From Brevibacillus sp. SYP-B805 (GTDB lineage: Bacteria; Bacillota; Bacilli; Brevibacillales; Brevibacillaceae): a stretch of DNA of 64,000 nt. The notes under the pieces are model-generated. The model worked only from the letters and a program-made list of their open reading frames with translations. It was not told the origin of the DNA and made no database searches. The stretch lies in the NCBI RefSeq assembly GCF_011059135.1, contig NZ_JAALGD010000007.1:87725-151724 (forward strand), given 5' to 3'. Shown here piece after piece: positions 7,385 through 15,678 of the stretch; the first letter of the stretch is position 1; each line of letters starts with the position of its first letter. Made by a program: the position numbers and the translations under genes.

Positions 7385-8362
7385 ATGAGTTGGTTGTTGG
7401 AAAACTGGTTTGGTACGAAAGAAAGCCTGGAGCAGGTGCGTGAGGATATTCGCGAGCATTTGCAGCGGGAATGGTATCTGGGGGTTTCCGGCCTTGATCA
7501 GCCGGAACTGTCGGCCAATCGGGTGGATTCCCGCGAAATGTCATTGATACTGGTTGGGCCTTGGGAGAACAGGCTGGAAGAAGTGGAAGAGGAGCTTATC
7601 CAATTTATCCATGATGAACTGCCGCCGGTTGTCCGTGATGAAGTGGGAATTTTCCCGTTCTTTGCGAATGTGGTGCGGGAAGGGTATCTGGTGCTGGCGT
7701 TCCTGCGCAACGCCACAAAGCGTGACATCCTGATCCAGAAGCTTCCGCTTGCCCTTGTCACACCGGACGGCGAAGTGGTTGCCCGGAAATCGTTTGATCT
7801 GATGTCGCTCGGCGCGGTGGGCAAATTCGCCAGCCGCCCATGTGAGTTCTTGTTCCGCTGGGAAGAATTCAGCCGCGTTCCCGAGCAGGAGGTGCCGCTC
7901 ACGCTGGTGTATGAGGGACGTCCGAAAAAAAGGGCTTTGCCGCCGAGCGCCTATGCGGAGACCAATGGGCTGAGTGCGGAGGAAGTGGCCAAGTACATGC
8001 AGGTGGCTGAAGACAAGATCAAAGCGGTGCCCGGCGAAGTGGATCTGCAGGTGATTGATATTGCGGAGGCGGAAGAAGGTGGCCTGAAAGTAATTGTGCT
8101 CTTCCGCAACGGCTTGGAAAAGCGCCTGGAGTTTACCGAGGTGCCCATCCTGATCCAGGATCAAAAGGGGCGCGAGGTGGCGCGGGTACATTATGAGCTG
8201 CAAAATCTGCATGTCGATGCAGGCAGCAGCCGCATGTGGACCTTCCATGTGCCGAAGGATTCACTGAAAGCGCAGGATATCAATCCGGCTGAATGCACGG
8301 CCTATATCCCGGACCCGAAGCCGCGCAAGGAGCCCCAAGGAGCCAAAGGGCTGGTGCAGTAA
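7385..8362 (+). CDS. SLAP-domain protein 3 (divergent)
   Basis: 325 residues, third member of the cluster, 54 bp downstream of the second and preceded by an excellent AGAGGAGGT site. The N-terminus MSWLLENWFG replaces the FLK.LLGK form and the LSLHP.WE entry motif is altered to MSLILVGPWENRL, but the two-domain outline remains (FIHDELPPV, FLRNA, RPCEFLF; then LFRNG, a Trp-containing edge MWTFHVP). The RPW signature of domain one has become RPC. Divergence suggests a distinct partner or role rather than redundancy. Confidence 0.65.
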   Translation: MSWLLENWFGTKESLEQVREDIREHLQREWYLGVSGLDQPELSANRVDSREMSLILVGPWENRLEEVEEELIQFIHDELPPVVRDEVGIFPFFANVVREGYLVLAFLRNATKRDILIQKLPLALVTPDGEVVARKSFDLMSLGAVGKFASRPCEFLFRWEEFSRVPEQEVPLTLVYEGRPKKRALPPSAYAETNGLSAEEVAKYMQVAEDKIKAVPGEVDLQVIDIAEAEEGGLKVIVLFRNGLEKRLEFTEVPILIQDQKGREVARVHYELQNLHVDAGSSRMWTFHVPKDSLKAQDINPAECTAYIPDPKPRKEPQGAKGLVQ

Positions 8363-8373
8363 TCTTTATGTAC

Positions 8374-8412
8374 AAAAAATCCTCGTGATCGTTCATGTCG
8401 CGAGGATTTTTT
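8374..8412 (+). terminator. Terminator of SLAP cluster
   Basis: Perfect 12-bp inverted repeat AAAAAATCCTCG/CGAGGATTTTTT with a 15-nt loop; could act in both directions. Confidence 0.85.
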
Positions 8413-8420
8413 CTTGCCAT

Positions 8421-8562
8421 TCTTTAAAGCGATAAAGCGAGGGTGGAAAGGTTGGGGGCCCCCGCCGACACAGCATGTTCAGGGGTCCCAAAAAGTACTC
8501 GGATTAAGCTTCGAAGGGCTACGTCACTTTTTGGGGTTGAGCATAGCTTAAGTCGGCTGGGT
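8421..8562 (+). repeat. Structured noncoding repeat, copy 1 (interrupted)
   Basis: Begins CTTTAAAGCGATAAAGCG, runs through GGTTGGGGGCCCC and a stem CCCGCCGAC ... GTCGGCTGGG. A second copy at 57603-57682 shares these blocks, with paired changes that keep the stem (CCGCCCGGC/GCCGGGTGG there). In this copy the stem loop is broken by a ~63-bp insertion. No coding frame fits it. It fills most of the gene-free stretch 8413-8748. Confidence 0.65.
8477..8539 (+). mobile_element. MITE-like insertion in the repeat, flanked by AGCAT
   Basis: Sixty-three bp flanked by AGCAT at 8472-8476 and 8540-8544, a possible 5-bp target duplication; the uninterrupted copy elsewhere reads AGCGATAGCT at this point. 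Ends are imperfect inverted repeats: GTTCAGGGGTCCCAAAAAGT on the left and ACTTTTTGGGGTTGAGC on the right, sharing CCCAAAAAGT/ACTTTTTGGG. Far too short to encode a transposase. Confidence 0.5.
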
Positions 8563-8682
8563 ACAATGTAACGTTTTCTCCCCTTTCGTCGTCCAATATA
8601 TTTGAGGGTTGTCATCGTTTTGGACAGCCGCCGGCAAGGAGGGAAACTGTGAAGCTGTCAACATGGAGAGGGGGATTATCAC

Positions 8683-8710
8683 TTGCCCGCTGACTCAAAT
8701 ATGCTAGACT
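8683..8710 (+). promoter_or_regulatory. Possible promoter of the small secreted protein gene
   Basis: TTGCCC at 8683-8688, 16-bp spacer, TAGACT at 8705-8710. Confidence 0.4.
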
Positions 8711-8748
8711 AAGAAAGGATGGTACGGTGGTGGGAGGAGGATGGTAGC

Positions 8749-9144
8749 ATGCGTTTTGGACAGAAATGGCTCCTTTTTTTCATCGCGCTGGCACTGGTAT
8801 TTCCATGTGGCATCGCGGGAGCTGCCGCTGCATCTCCCAAGCCTGAAGAGGGATTGTACTTCGGCGGGAGCGCTCCCGTTTACTTTGCGATCGATGATAT
8901 CTTACAACACAAGGACGCACTGATCATCTTTTTGGACATGACCGATTTTACCCATATTTACTATGTGGTGGGAAATGAAATGGCCAGTCTTGATGAAATC
9001 ATGCGGGACCGCCCGCTTTATCCCTATGACCCCTCCAAGCTGGAACCGGTCTATACCCGCATTGCGGACGGCAGCAAGATGTACATAGACCGAAACGGAG
9101 AGAGTCCGGATTCCGACGCTCCGGATATTGCCTATATCCGATAG
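8749..9144 (+). CDS. Small secreted protein of unknown function
   Basis: 131 residues. ATG 8749 is preferred over the earlier GTG at 8719 because it gives a clean signal peptide (MRFGQKW, then a hydrophobic stretch ending around AAAA/SP near residue 30) and has GGGAGGAGG upstream. The mature ~100 residues contain no motif I recognise; a hydrophobic strand ALIIFLDMTDFTHIYYVVG lies in the middle. It is 69 bp upstream of a subtilase that lacks its own propeptide, which raises the question of a separately encoded inhibitor or chaperone, but no I9-type similarity is visible. Confidence 0.65.
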   Translation: MRFGQKWLLFFIALALVFPCGIAGAAAASPKPEEGLYFGGSAPVYFAIDDILQHKDALIIFLDMTDFTHIYYVVGNEMASLDEIMRDRPLYPYDPSKLEPVYTRIADGSKMYIDRNGESPDSDAPDIAYIR

Positions 9145-9213
9145 ATCAACCACTACCCGGTTTCCCTTTCTGGCTTGATGATCAGGCCGAAGAGAAGGGG
9201 GGAAGGAAACGAT

Positions 9214-11775
9214 ATGAACGCTCGCAGATTGATACGTGGACTGCTTGTCGTTGCGATCTTGTGCCCGCTGGTCCCGGGCGCTGTCCAAGAGACGCAGGCA
9301 GCCGCCATCACCAACGATCGCTATATCAATAACCAGACGCATCTCAAACAGATCAAGGCGGACAAAGCATGGGCGACCGTGACGGGCAATACGGCCATTA
9401 CCATTGCCCAGCTCGACTCCGGTGTGGATACCGATCACCCCGATCTGAAGGGAAATTTGCTCCCCGGCATCAACCTGGTAAATCCGGGCAGGCCCGCCGA
9501 AGACGATAATGGTCATGGCACGAGTACGGCCGGGATTCTGGCGGCAAGAGGGAACAATGGAATCGGGGTTTCGGGCGTGCTGTGGAATGCCAGGATCCTG
9601 CCGATCAAAGTGCTTGACAGCAGAGGAGAGCAAAACAATGTCGATGTCATCGCCTCCGGCATCAATACGGCGATCAATCGGGGCGCCAAGATTGTGGTCA
9701 TGTCGGTTTCCAGTATTACCACTTCCCGTGCCTTGGAAGAGGCGGTCAAACGTGCGGAAGCCAAAGGCGTGATCCTGGTGGCTGCTACCGGCAACGAAGG
9801 CAGCCGGGTTGACTATCCAGCGGCTTATCCCACGGTGATTGCCGTCGGGGCCGTTGACTCCAACAATGAGCCATGGTATCGCTCCAATTATGGACCGGAG
9901 ATCAAAATCATGGCGCCCGGCAAAAGCATTTATACCACCAAAATGGGCGGTTCCTACGGGGCGATAACCGGTACATCGGCGGCAGCGCCGCAGGTGGCGG
10001 CGGCCTGTGCCCTGATATTGGCGAAATATCCGAAAATGACGCCGCTTGAGGTGCGGCAGCTTCTTTACCAGACAGCCCGCGACCTGAATGTGCCCGGCTG
10101 GGATCGGCGGACAGGATACGGCCTTTTGGATATCAACAAAGCGCTCCATACGACGCCCAAAACTGATTTTCTCGAGCCTAACAGCAGCCAGTCCTCTGCA
10201 AAAGCGTTCCCGATCGAGGGACAGCTGCGCGCCGATTTGAATCAGAATGACCGGATCGACTGGTACTACATGGATATTCCCTATGACGGCAAAGTAACGT
10301 TCAATGCGAACGTCACCACCCGCTCCATCGTGGCTATTGCGGCCACCTTTTACGTGGCAAACGAGCAGCCCCATACCTACTACATCGGAAATGGGGATAC
10401 GCTAACCATTCCGGCGAAAGAGGGGCGGATGTATCTGAAGCTGGAGCGCAGCGGCGGCATCGGTTCCTTCAACTATGTGCTCACCAGCCATTTCAACATT
10501 AACCCCGACCGGTACGAGCGGAACAACGACATGGCGACCGCCCGCCCGCTGGTGGGAAACCAGATTGCCCTTGTCGGCAATTTCCATGAACCGAACGACA
10601 AGGATTGGTTCTCCTATTACGTACGGGAGTATGGTCTTCTGAATATTACGGTTACCACCGATACCAACCGGCTGGACACGGTGCTCTATATCGGGAAGCA
10701 GGGGCAAGGCTGGGATCTTCCTTATGACAACAGCACGCGGGACGACCAGACCGAGCGGGTGACCAAAGAGGTATCCCCCGGCAAGTACTATATCCGCCTG
10801 TCCGAGTATTACAATTCCCAGGTAAACGGGGAGTACTTTCTTAATCTGAAGTATACGCCGGAACGCAAGGATACCAATGAGCCGAACGATTCCTACCGCC
10901 AGGCTTCCCCTCTGGCCAACGGCGTGCTGATGACAGGCACACTGCCGACCGTCTATGACTATGACTGGTTTCGTTTCGATGTCGACGCGGATTCCTACGT
11001 CAGCATCCGGGCGCCTTACATCCCGGTCAGCTCGGGCGTGCGATTGGCGCTGTACGGCTCGAATACCTTCAATTATGCGCTCGCATCGGAGAACATGGTT
11101 GCAGAATTGTCCGACAGAGGCAAGACGATTACCGGCCTGCGCCTTCGACCGGGGCGATATTATGTACGGCTGAACAGCACCGTCCCGATCAGGTATGACA
11201 CCTACCGATTGACGCTGACCAAAGAAAGGCTCATCGAAGGATATCGGGATATTGCCACACATTGGGCCCGCAGCGAGATCGCCAGACTGACCCGCAAAGG
11301 TGTGGTGAAAGGGTTTAATGACGCCACCTTCCGTCCGAATCAGGCGGTCACCCGTGCCGAGTTTGCGGTGATGCTGCTGAAAGCGATGAGGGCGAGCGGC
11401 GCCTATGTCAGTCCCTATACCGGCAGCAATCCGTTCCGTGACATCTCGAAAAAACACTGGGCCTACGACGATTTGATGAAGGCGTATCGCCTCGGCATCA
11501 TTCGCGGATATCCGAACAATACGATCAAGCCCAACCAGCCGTTGACCCGCGCGGAAATGGCGGTCATGGTGGCCCGTGCCCAAAATGCCCTGTTATACAA
11601 GCACAGCTATTCGTCCTACCGGGATGTTTCCAACAACTATTGGGCTTCCCCGGCGATTGAAGCCCTGACATCCCGCGGATGGATCCAGGGCTACGACGGA
11701 GGCGTGTTTAAGCCGTTGGCATATGCCCGCCGCGCAGAAATGGTGGTTCTTCTCACCAGGATATACAAGCTGTAG
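9214..11775 (+). CDS. SLH-anchored subtilisin-like serine protease with PPC domains
   Basis: 853 residues. ATG 9214 is preferred over 9175 because it begins the signal peptide (MNARRLIRGL..., cleavage near AQA/QAA at ~30) and has GGGGGGAAGG before it. The S8 catalytic domain (about 35-310) has Asp68 in QLDSGVD, His101 in NGHGT, the oxyanion Asn in ATGNEG and Ser255 in GTSAAAP. Three pre-peptidase C-terminal-type beta domains follow, each opening with an EPN/ERN..D.A.A motif, then three SLH repeats to the C-terminus (each with TRAE or RRAE) that bind secondary cell-wall polymer. The mature domain follows the signal peptide directly with no I9 propeptide, unusual for subtilases. Surface-attached protease; substrate unknown. 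Confidence 0.9.
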   Translation: MNARRLIRGLLVVAILCPLVPGAVQETQAAAITNDRYINNQTHLKQIKADKAWATVTGNTAITIAQLDSGVDTDHPDLKGNLLPGINLVNPGRPAEDDNGHGTSTAGILAARGNNGIGVSGVLWNARILPIKVLDSRGEQNNVDVIASGINTAINRGAKIVVMSVSSITTSRALEEAVKRAEAKGVILVAATGNEGSRVDYPAAYPTVIAVGAVDSNNEPWYRSNYGPEIKIMAPGKSIYTTKMGGSYGAITGTSAAAPQVAAACALILAKYPKMTPLEVRQLLYQTARDLNVPGWDRRTGYGLLDINKALHTTPKTDFLEPNSSQSSAKAFPIEGQLRADLNQNDRIDWYYMDIPYDGKVTFNANVTTRSIVAIAATFYVANEQPHTYYIGNGDTLTIPAKEGRMYLKLERSGGIGSFNYVLTSHFNINPDRYERNNDMATARPLVGNQIALVGNFHEPNDKDWFSYYVREYGLLNITVTTDTNRLDTVLYIGKQGQGWDLPYDNSTRDDQTERVTKEVSPGKYYIRLSEYYNSQVNGEYFLNLKYTPERKDTNEPNDSYRQASPLANGVLMTGTLPTVYDYDWFRFDVDADSYVSIRAPYIPVSSGVRLALYGSNTFNYALASENMVAELSDRGKTITGLRLRPGRYYVRLNSTVPIRYDTYRLTLTKERLIEGYRDIATHWARSEIARLTRKGVVKGFNDATFRPNQAVTRAEFAVMLLKAMRASGAYVSPYTGSNPFRDISKKHWAYDDLMKAYRLGIIRGYPNNTIKPNQPLTRAEMAVMVARAQNALLYKHSYSSYRDVSNNYWASPAIEALTSRGWIQGYDGGVFKPLAYARRAEMVVLLTRIYKL

Positions 11776-11799
11776 GACAAGAAGGAGGAATGACGCGCG

Positions 11800-12252
11800 A
11801 TGAACAAGATGCTCAAAGGAGGAATCGCCGCGCTGCTGCTCGGCATGGCTGTCATGGCTACGCAGGCCTGGGCAGCGGGAGGATCGGGGGTTCCCGGCTC
11901 AGCAGACGATCCGGTGGTTACCAAAAGCTATGTGGACCAACAAATCCAGCAGGCGCTGGCGACAGCGGGGGGAAGCAGCCTGAAGGTGGTGGAACTCACC
12001 CCCGGCCACACGCTGTATGGCATGGAAGGGACAGAGTTTATCGTCCGGACGGGAAGCGTCATCGCCGTTGCCGGGGTGCATGGAGACGGGTTGACCGATA
12101 TTACGGCCGGCGTCGATCTGCGCGGGGGAGCGCCGGTTGCGCCCAACCATCTGCTCCTGATCGCCCGTTCCGACTCGCGGGGACTGCGATTGGCGCCCAA
12201 TTACAAAGGAACCGCCTATATAATGGTTCGCGGAAAATATGAATTGAAATAA
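11800..12252 (+). CDS. Secreted protein with coiled-coil segment, unknown function
   Basis: 150 residues, 24 bp after the protease gene and preceded by AAGGAGG, so probably co-expressed. Signal peptide (MNKMLKGGIAALLLG, cleavage after AWA). A short predicted helix DDPVVTKSYVDQQIQQAL is followed by a compact beta-rich region with repeated Gly (LTPGHTLYG, VHGDGLTDITAGVDLRGG). I cannot assign a function; similar small secreted proteins occur in Paenibacillaceae. Possible partner of the SLH protease. Confidence 0.6.
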   Translation: MNKMLKGGIAALLLGMAVMATQAWAAGGSGVPGSADDPVVTKSYVDQQIQQALATAGGSSLKVVELTPGHTLYGMEGTEFIVRTGSVIAVAGVHGDGLTDITAGVDLRGGAPVAPNHLLLIARSDSRGLRLAPNYKGTAYIMVRGKYELK

Positions 12253-12261
12253 TAATAAGCG

Positions 12262-12290
12262 TTGACACCCGCAGCAAAAAAGATTATTCT
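12262..12290 (+). promoter_or_regulatory. Sigma-A promoter of metK
   Basis: TTGACA at 12262-12267, 17-bp spacer, TATTCT at 12285-12290; a TATAAT overlaps immediately downstream at 12290-12295. Confidence 0.7.
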
Positions 12291-12307
12291 ATAATCCGTA
12301 ATGGATA

Positions 12308-12461
12308 CTCTTATCCAGAGCAGGCGGAGGGACTGGCCCGATGAAGCCCGGCAACCGACCCGTTCGGTGCTAACCAGCAGAACAGTTTGTTCTGGCCGAT
12401 AAGAGGTTAGGGAACGCATAGAAAAAGCACCTTTTCCTCACCAATGGAAAAGGTTTTTTTT
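12308..12461 (+). promoter_or_regulatory. SAM-I (S-box) riboswitch with terminator
   Basis: Aptamer 12308-12406: closing helix CTCTTATC ... GATAAGAG, conserved core GGAGGGACTGGCCC, GATGAAGCCCGGCAACC and GGTGCTAA. A downstream hairpin CCTTTTCC/GGAAAAGG at 12430-12452 followed by nine T residues is the expression platform. On binding S-adenosylmethionine the aptamer should favour termination before metK. Confidence 0.95.
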
Positions 12462-12529
12462 TGAACGTCAAATAGAAACCTGCTTCGGCTACCACACTAT
12501 TCGTATTGAAGATAAAAGGAGGTAGACTC

Positions 12530-13741
12530 ATGGCACTGCAAAAAGGCCGCCGACTCTTCACTTCAGAATCCGTTACCGAAGGACATCCCGACAAGATCTG
12601 CGACCAGATTTCCGATGCTGTTCTGGACGCGATCCTGGCCAAGGATCCGAATGCACGGGTTGCCTGCGAAACATCCGTGACCACCGGTCTTGTACTGGTA
12701 GCAGGCGAGATTACCACCAGCACATATGTGGACATCCAGCGGCTGGTTCGCGACACCATTCGGGAAATCGGGTACGACCGGGCGAAATTCGGCTTCGATG
12801 CCGATACCTGCGGGGTGATCACCGCGATTGGGGAACAGTCTGCTGACATCGCCCTCGGGGTAGACAAGGCGTTGGAAGCCAAAGAAGGCAAAATGACCGA
12901 TGAGGAGATTGAAGCGATCGGTGCCGGTGACCAAGGCTTGATGTTTGGCTTCGCCTGCAACGAGACGCCGGAGCTGATGCCGCTCCCGATCAGCATGGCG
13001 CACAAACTCGCGCGCCGCTTGGCTGAAGTGCGCAAAAACGGCACGCTCGACTACCTGCGTCCTGACGGCAAGACACAGGTAACCGTGGAGTACGAGGGTG
13101 ACAAGCCGGTTCGGATCGATACCATCGTCATCTCCACCCAGCATGCGCCGGAAGTGACGCTTGACCAAATCAAGGCCGATTTGACCGAACACGTGATCAA
13201 GCCGGTGGTTCCGGCTCATTTCCTGGACGACCAAACCAAGTACTTCATCAACCCGACCGGCCGTTTCGTGATTGGCGGACCGCAGGGTGACGCCGGTTTG
13301 ACCGGTCGGAAAATCATCGTGGACACCTACGGCGGGTACGCCCGCCACGGCGGCGGCGCCTTCTCCGGCAAGGATCCGACGAAAGTGGACCGTTCCGGTG
13401 CATACGCAGCCCGCTACGTCGCGAAAAATATCGTGGCTGCCGGACTGGCAGACAAGTGTGAAGTCCAGGTTGCGTACGCGATCGGTGTGGCCCAGCCGGT
13501 TTCCATCAGCGTGGATACATTCGGCACGGGCACCATTTCCGAAGAGCATCTGGTCACCCTGATCCGCAAGCATTTCGACCTTCGTCCGGCCGGCATCATC
13601 AAACAGCTTGACCTGCGCCGTCCGATTTACAAACAAACCGCGGCATATGGCCACTTTGGCCGCAATGACCTGAATGTGCCGTGGGAGCGTACGGATAAAG
13701 CGGAGGTTTTGAAACGGGACGCAGCGGAACTGACAAAATAA
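12530..13741 (+). CDS. metK: S-adenosylmethionine synthetase
   Basis: 403 residues; makes S-adenosylmethionine from ATP and methionine in the cytoplasm. ATG 12530 is chosen over an upstream in-frame ATG because AAAGGAGG lies 7 bp before it and the protein then starts just before the family N-terminus ([15 protein letters not shown]). Signatures visible: [13 protein letters not shown], the ATP-binding GAGDQG hexapeptide and the P-loop-like [16 protein letters not shown]. Length matches the family. Regulated by the SAM riboswitch in its leader; ends at a strong terminator, so a single-gene unit. Confidence 0.97.
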   Translation: MALQKGRRLFTSESVTEGHPDKICDQISDAVLDAILAKDPNARVACETSVTTGLVLVAGEITTSTYVDIQRLVRDTIREIGYDRAKFGFDADTCGVITAIGEQSADIALGVDKALEAKEGKMTDEEIEAIGAGDQGLMFGFACNETPELMPLPISMAHKLARRLAEVRKNGTLDYLRPDGKTQVTVEYEGDKPVRIDTIVISTQHAPEVTLDQIKADLTEHVIKPVVPAHFLDDQTKYFINPTGRFVIGGPQGDAGLTGRKIIVDTYGGYARHGGGAFSGKDPTKVDRSGAYAARYVAKNIVAAGLADKCEVQVAYAIGVAQPVSISVDTFGTGTISEEHLVTLIRKHFDLRPAGIIKQLDLRRPIYKQTAAYGHFGRNDLNVPWERTDKAEVLKRDAAELTK

Positions 13742-13755
13742 ACCGATTGCCACAT

Positions 13756-13787
13756 AGACGTGACAGTGCATGCTGTCACGTCTTTTT
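13756..13787 (+). terminator. metK terminator
   Basis: Perfect 11-bp stem AGACGTGACAG/CTGTCACGTCT with a 6-nt loop and TTTTT. Confidence 0.9.
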
Positions 13788-13820
13788 CGTTCTCTTTGCC
13801 TCTTTCCTGCACTAACAGAA

Positions 13821-13850
13821 TTGCCAATTATTTTCATCATCATCTATAAT
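13821..13850 (+). promoter_or_regulatory. Sigma-A promoter with ~150-nt leader
   Basis: TTGCCA at 13821-13826, 18-bp spacer, TATAAT at 13845-13850. The leader to the ATG at 14008 contains a GGCTTGGGAGGAACCCGG inverted repeat near 13904 but no riboswitch class I recognise. Confidence 0.6.
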
Positions 13851-14007
13851 TGATTGGTAAATTGGTGACATTTGCAAGAAATAACGAAACTTTTCCATTC
13901 CGGCTTGGGAGGAACCCGGCAGGCTACAGCGTTATATCGATTTACATTAGAAACGAACGATCCAACAAGAGAAAATTGATGGCGTGATGTATGGGAGTGG
14001 ATGGAGA

Positions 14008-14484
14008 ATGGCTGTTGACATCAAGGTTTACAAGCCCGAACGTTGTCCTGAATGCGGCTGTACCCGCCTGCACAAGGCTGAGAAGAGGGCGCAGCTGATA
14101 CGCATCATTGAGAACGGAGAGTGGAACACCGTTGTCGTGACCAGACGCAGGTATCGTTGCAGTTCGTGCGACAAAAAGATATCGGACAGGCTGGATGAAG
14201 AGATCGCAAGAAGAAGTTTAATGGCCGCCAGAATGAAGCGTTCCGCCGGCAGCATGGAGAATACAATCGGAAACCTGCTTCGGAAGCTGAGGGTGGAAAA
14301 GAATTTGACGCAGCAGGATGTCGCAGCGGAGTTGAACATTTGCCGCGTCACCTATCGGGAGATTGAAAAGGGAAATCGACGGTTAACGGCCTCCTTGCGA
14401 AAGAAAATACTGGCGCTGTTTCACCTGTCGGAAGAAGAATGGCGAATCATCGCGACGGCGCGCGCTTCGAAAAGGAATACATAA
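14008..14484 (+). CDS. Zinc-ribbon plus XRE-type HTH regulator
   Basis: 158 residues from ATG 14008 (other in-frame starts at 13984 and 13987 are possible; the Shine-Dalgarno signal is weak for all). N-terminal ~60 residues carry two Cys pairs, CPECGC and CSSC, about 36 residues apart, a likely zinc ribbon. Residues ~85-150 form a Cro/C1-type helix-turn-helix: LLRKLRVEKNLTQQDVA, ICRVTYREIEKGNR. The zinc ribbon with an XRE domain suggests a DNA-binding regulator; target genes unknown. A terminator follows, so it is transcribed alone. Confidence 0.7.
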   Translation: MAVDIKVYKPERCPECGCTRLHKAEKRAQLIRIIENGEWNTVVVTRRRYRCSSCDKKISDRLDEEIARRSLMAARMKRSAGSMENTIGNLLRKLRVEKNLTQQDVAAELNICRVTYREIEKGNRRLTASLRKKILALFHLSEEEWRIIATARASKRNT

Positions 14485-14493
14485 TCGGTTCAG

Positions 14494-14533
14494 ACCCACC
14501 TGCGATCCTGGGAATCCGGGTGGGTATTTTGTT
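14494..14533 (+). terminator. Terminator of the XRE gene
   Basis: ACCCACC/GGTGGGT stem followed by ATTTTGTTT. Confidence 0.6.
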
Positions 14534-14668
14534 TGGCGAAATCCACCTGCGCTGGCATGACATGTATAAAGGAATCTCCTCACTTGTGTCGAAACAGTTG
14601 TTTGAAAGAAATCCCCCCATCTCCCGGGGCAACAACAGGCGCCGGTCGCCGCTGACGGAGGACGCTGC

Positions 14669-15667
14669 GTGCATAGAAGGATATCCTTTCTCACTACTTT
14701 TTTCCTAACCTTGGTGCTTGTCATCGGAGGGGGATTCCTGATATCCGTGGAAAATCAGGAAAATAATCGGCAGAGTCTGCAACAATTTACCCAAGGTACC
14801 ACGTCTATGGAAACAAGGAGCCCCCGCATGACCCTGACGAGCAGCGCCGAAAAAGAGAATCTGCCCGTCACCAAACAATTCTGGTACCGTGACCAGGTGG
14901 TCGTTCTGACCTACCATCACATAACGGATAAACCCGGCCAACGGTTTGTGGTGAGTCCGAAACAGTTTGCGGAGCATATGGCTTTTCTCTACCAGCATGA
15001 TTTTCATCCCATCTCGCTGGAAGAGTTTTTGCGGTTTGTCGACACCGGCGTGCTGACCAAGGAGAACGCCGTGTTGATCACCTTTGACGACGGTTATGAG
15101 AGTTATTATCAGGAAGCGTTTCCGATCTTGAAACAGTATGGGTTTCCCTCGGTCTCCTTTGTCATTGCGGGACGCCTCCGAGATACGGTGGACAGGAAGC
15201 GGGAGAATATGACGCCGCCGCTCACCTACTCGGAGATTGAAGAAATGACAGCATCCGGTTTGGTCGATGTGGCCTCCCATACCTACAGCCTCCATGAGCA
15301 GAAAGTCGTCAACGAGTGGGGGGAGGTTCGGCCGGAGACGGCGCCGGTCTACCTCGAAGATTTGCAGCGATTGGAGGAGGAGCAGGAATATCGGGATCGA
15401 CTGTATGTGGATTTCCGGATGTCGCGCTCGGCGCTGTCAGACCTGGTTCATAAACCGGTCGACGCAATTTCGTTTCCGTTTGGTTATGCCAACGATATCG
15501 TGGTGGAAACGGCCAAACAGGCAGGCTACCGGTATGCATTCAGCACAAGGGCGGCGGTTGTGAAGGCGGGCGTAGATCCATACCGGATTCCGCGTTTTGA
15601 CGTGGGGCTGCCGGAAGTGGACACGTCCAAGCTGCAGGAATTGTTCACCGGGTTGAAAACAAATTGA
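14669..15667 (+). CDS. Polysaccharide deacetylase (NodB/PgaB-like), membrane-anchored
   Basis: 332 residues; GTG start with GGAGG 7 bp upstream. N-terminal signal anchor (MHRRISFLTTFF...), then ~60 residues of linker and a carbohydrate esterase family 4 domain: motif 1 TFDDGY, motif 2 SHTYSLH (metal-binding His pair), motif 3 region FPFGYAND. The entry sequence VVLTYHHI with a following KQFAEHM helix is typical of the IcaB/PgaB-type that de-N-acetylates poly-N-acetylglucosamine outside the cell. Eleven bp upstream of degS, so likely co-transcribed with the regulator; alternatively acts on peptidoglycan. Confidence 0.85.
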   Translation: MHRRISFLTTFFLTLVLVIGGGFLISVENQENNRQSLQQFTQGTTSMETRSPRMTLTSSAEKENLPVTKQFWYRDQVVVLTYHHITDKPGQRFVVSPKQFAEHMAFLYQHDFHPISLEEFLRFVDTGVLTKENAVLITFDDGYESYYQEAFPILKQYGFPSVSFVIAGRLRDTVDRKRENMTPPLTYSEIEEMTASGLVDVASHTYSLHEQKVVNEWGEVRPETAPVYLEDLQRLEEEQEYRDRLYVDFRMSRSALSDLVHKPVDAISFPFGYANDIVVETAKQAGYRYAFSTRAAVVKAGVDPYRIPRFDVGLPEVDTSKLQELFTGLKTN

Positions 15668-15678
15668 GGAGAGCTGTC

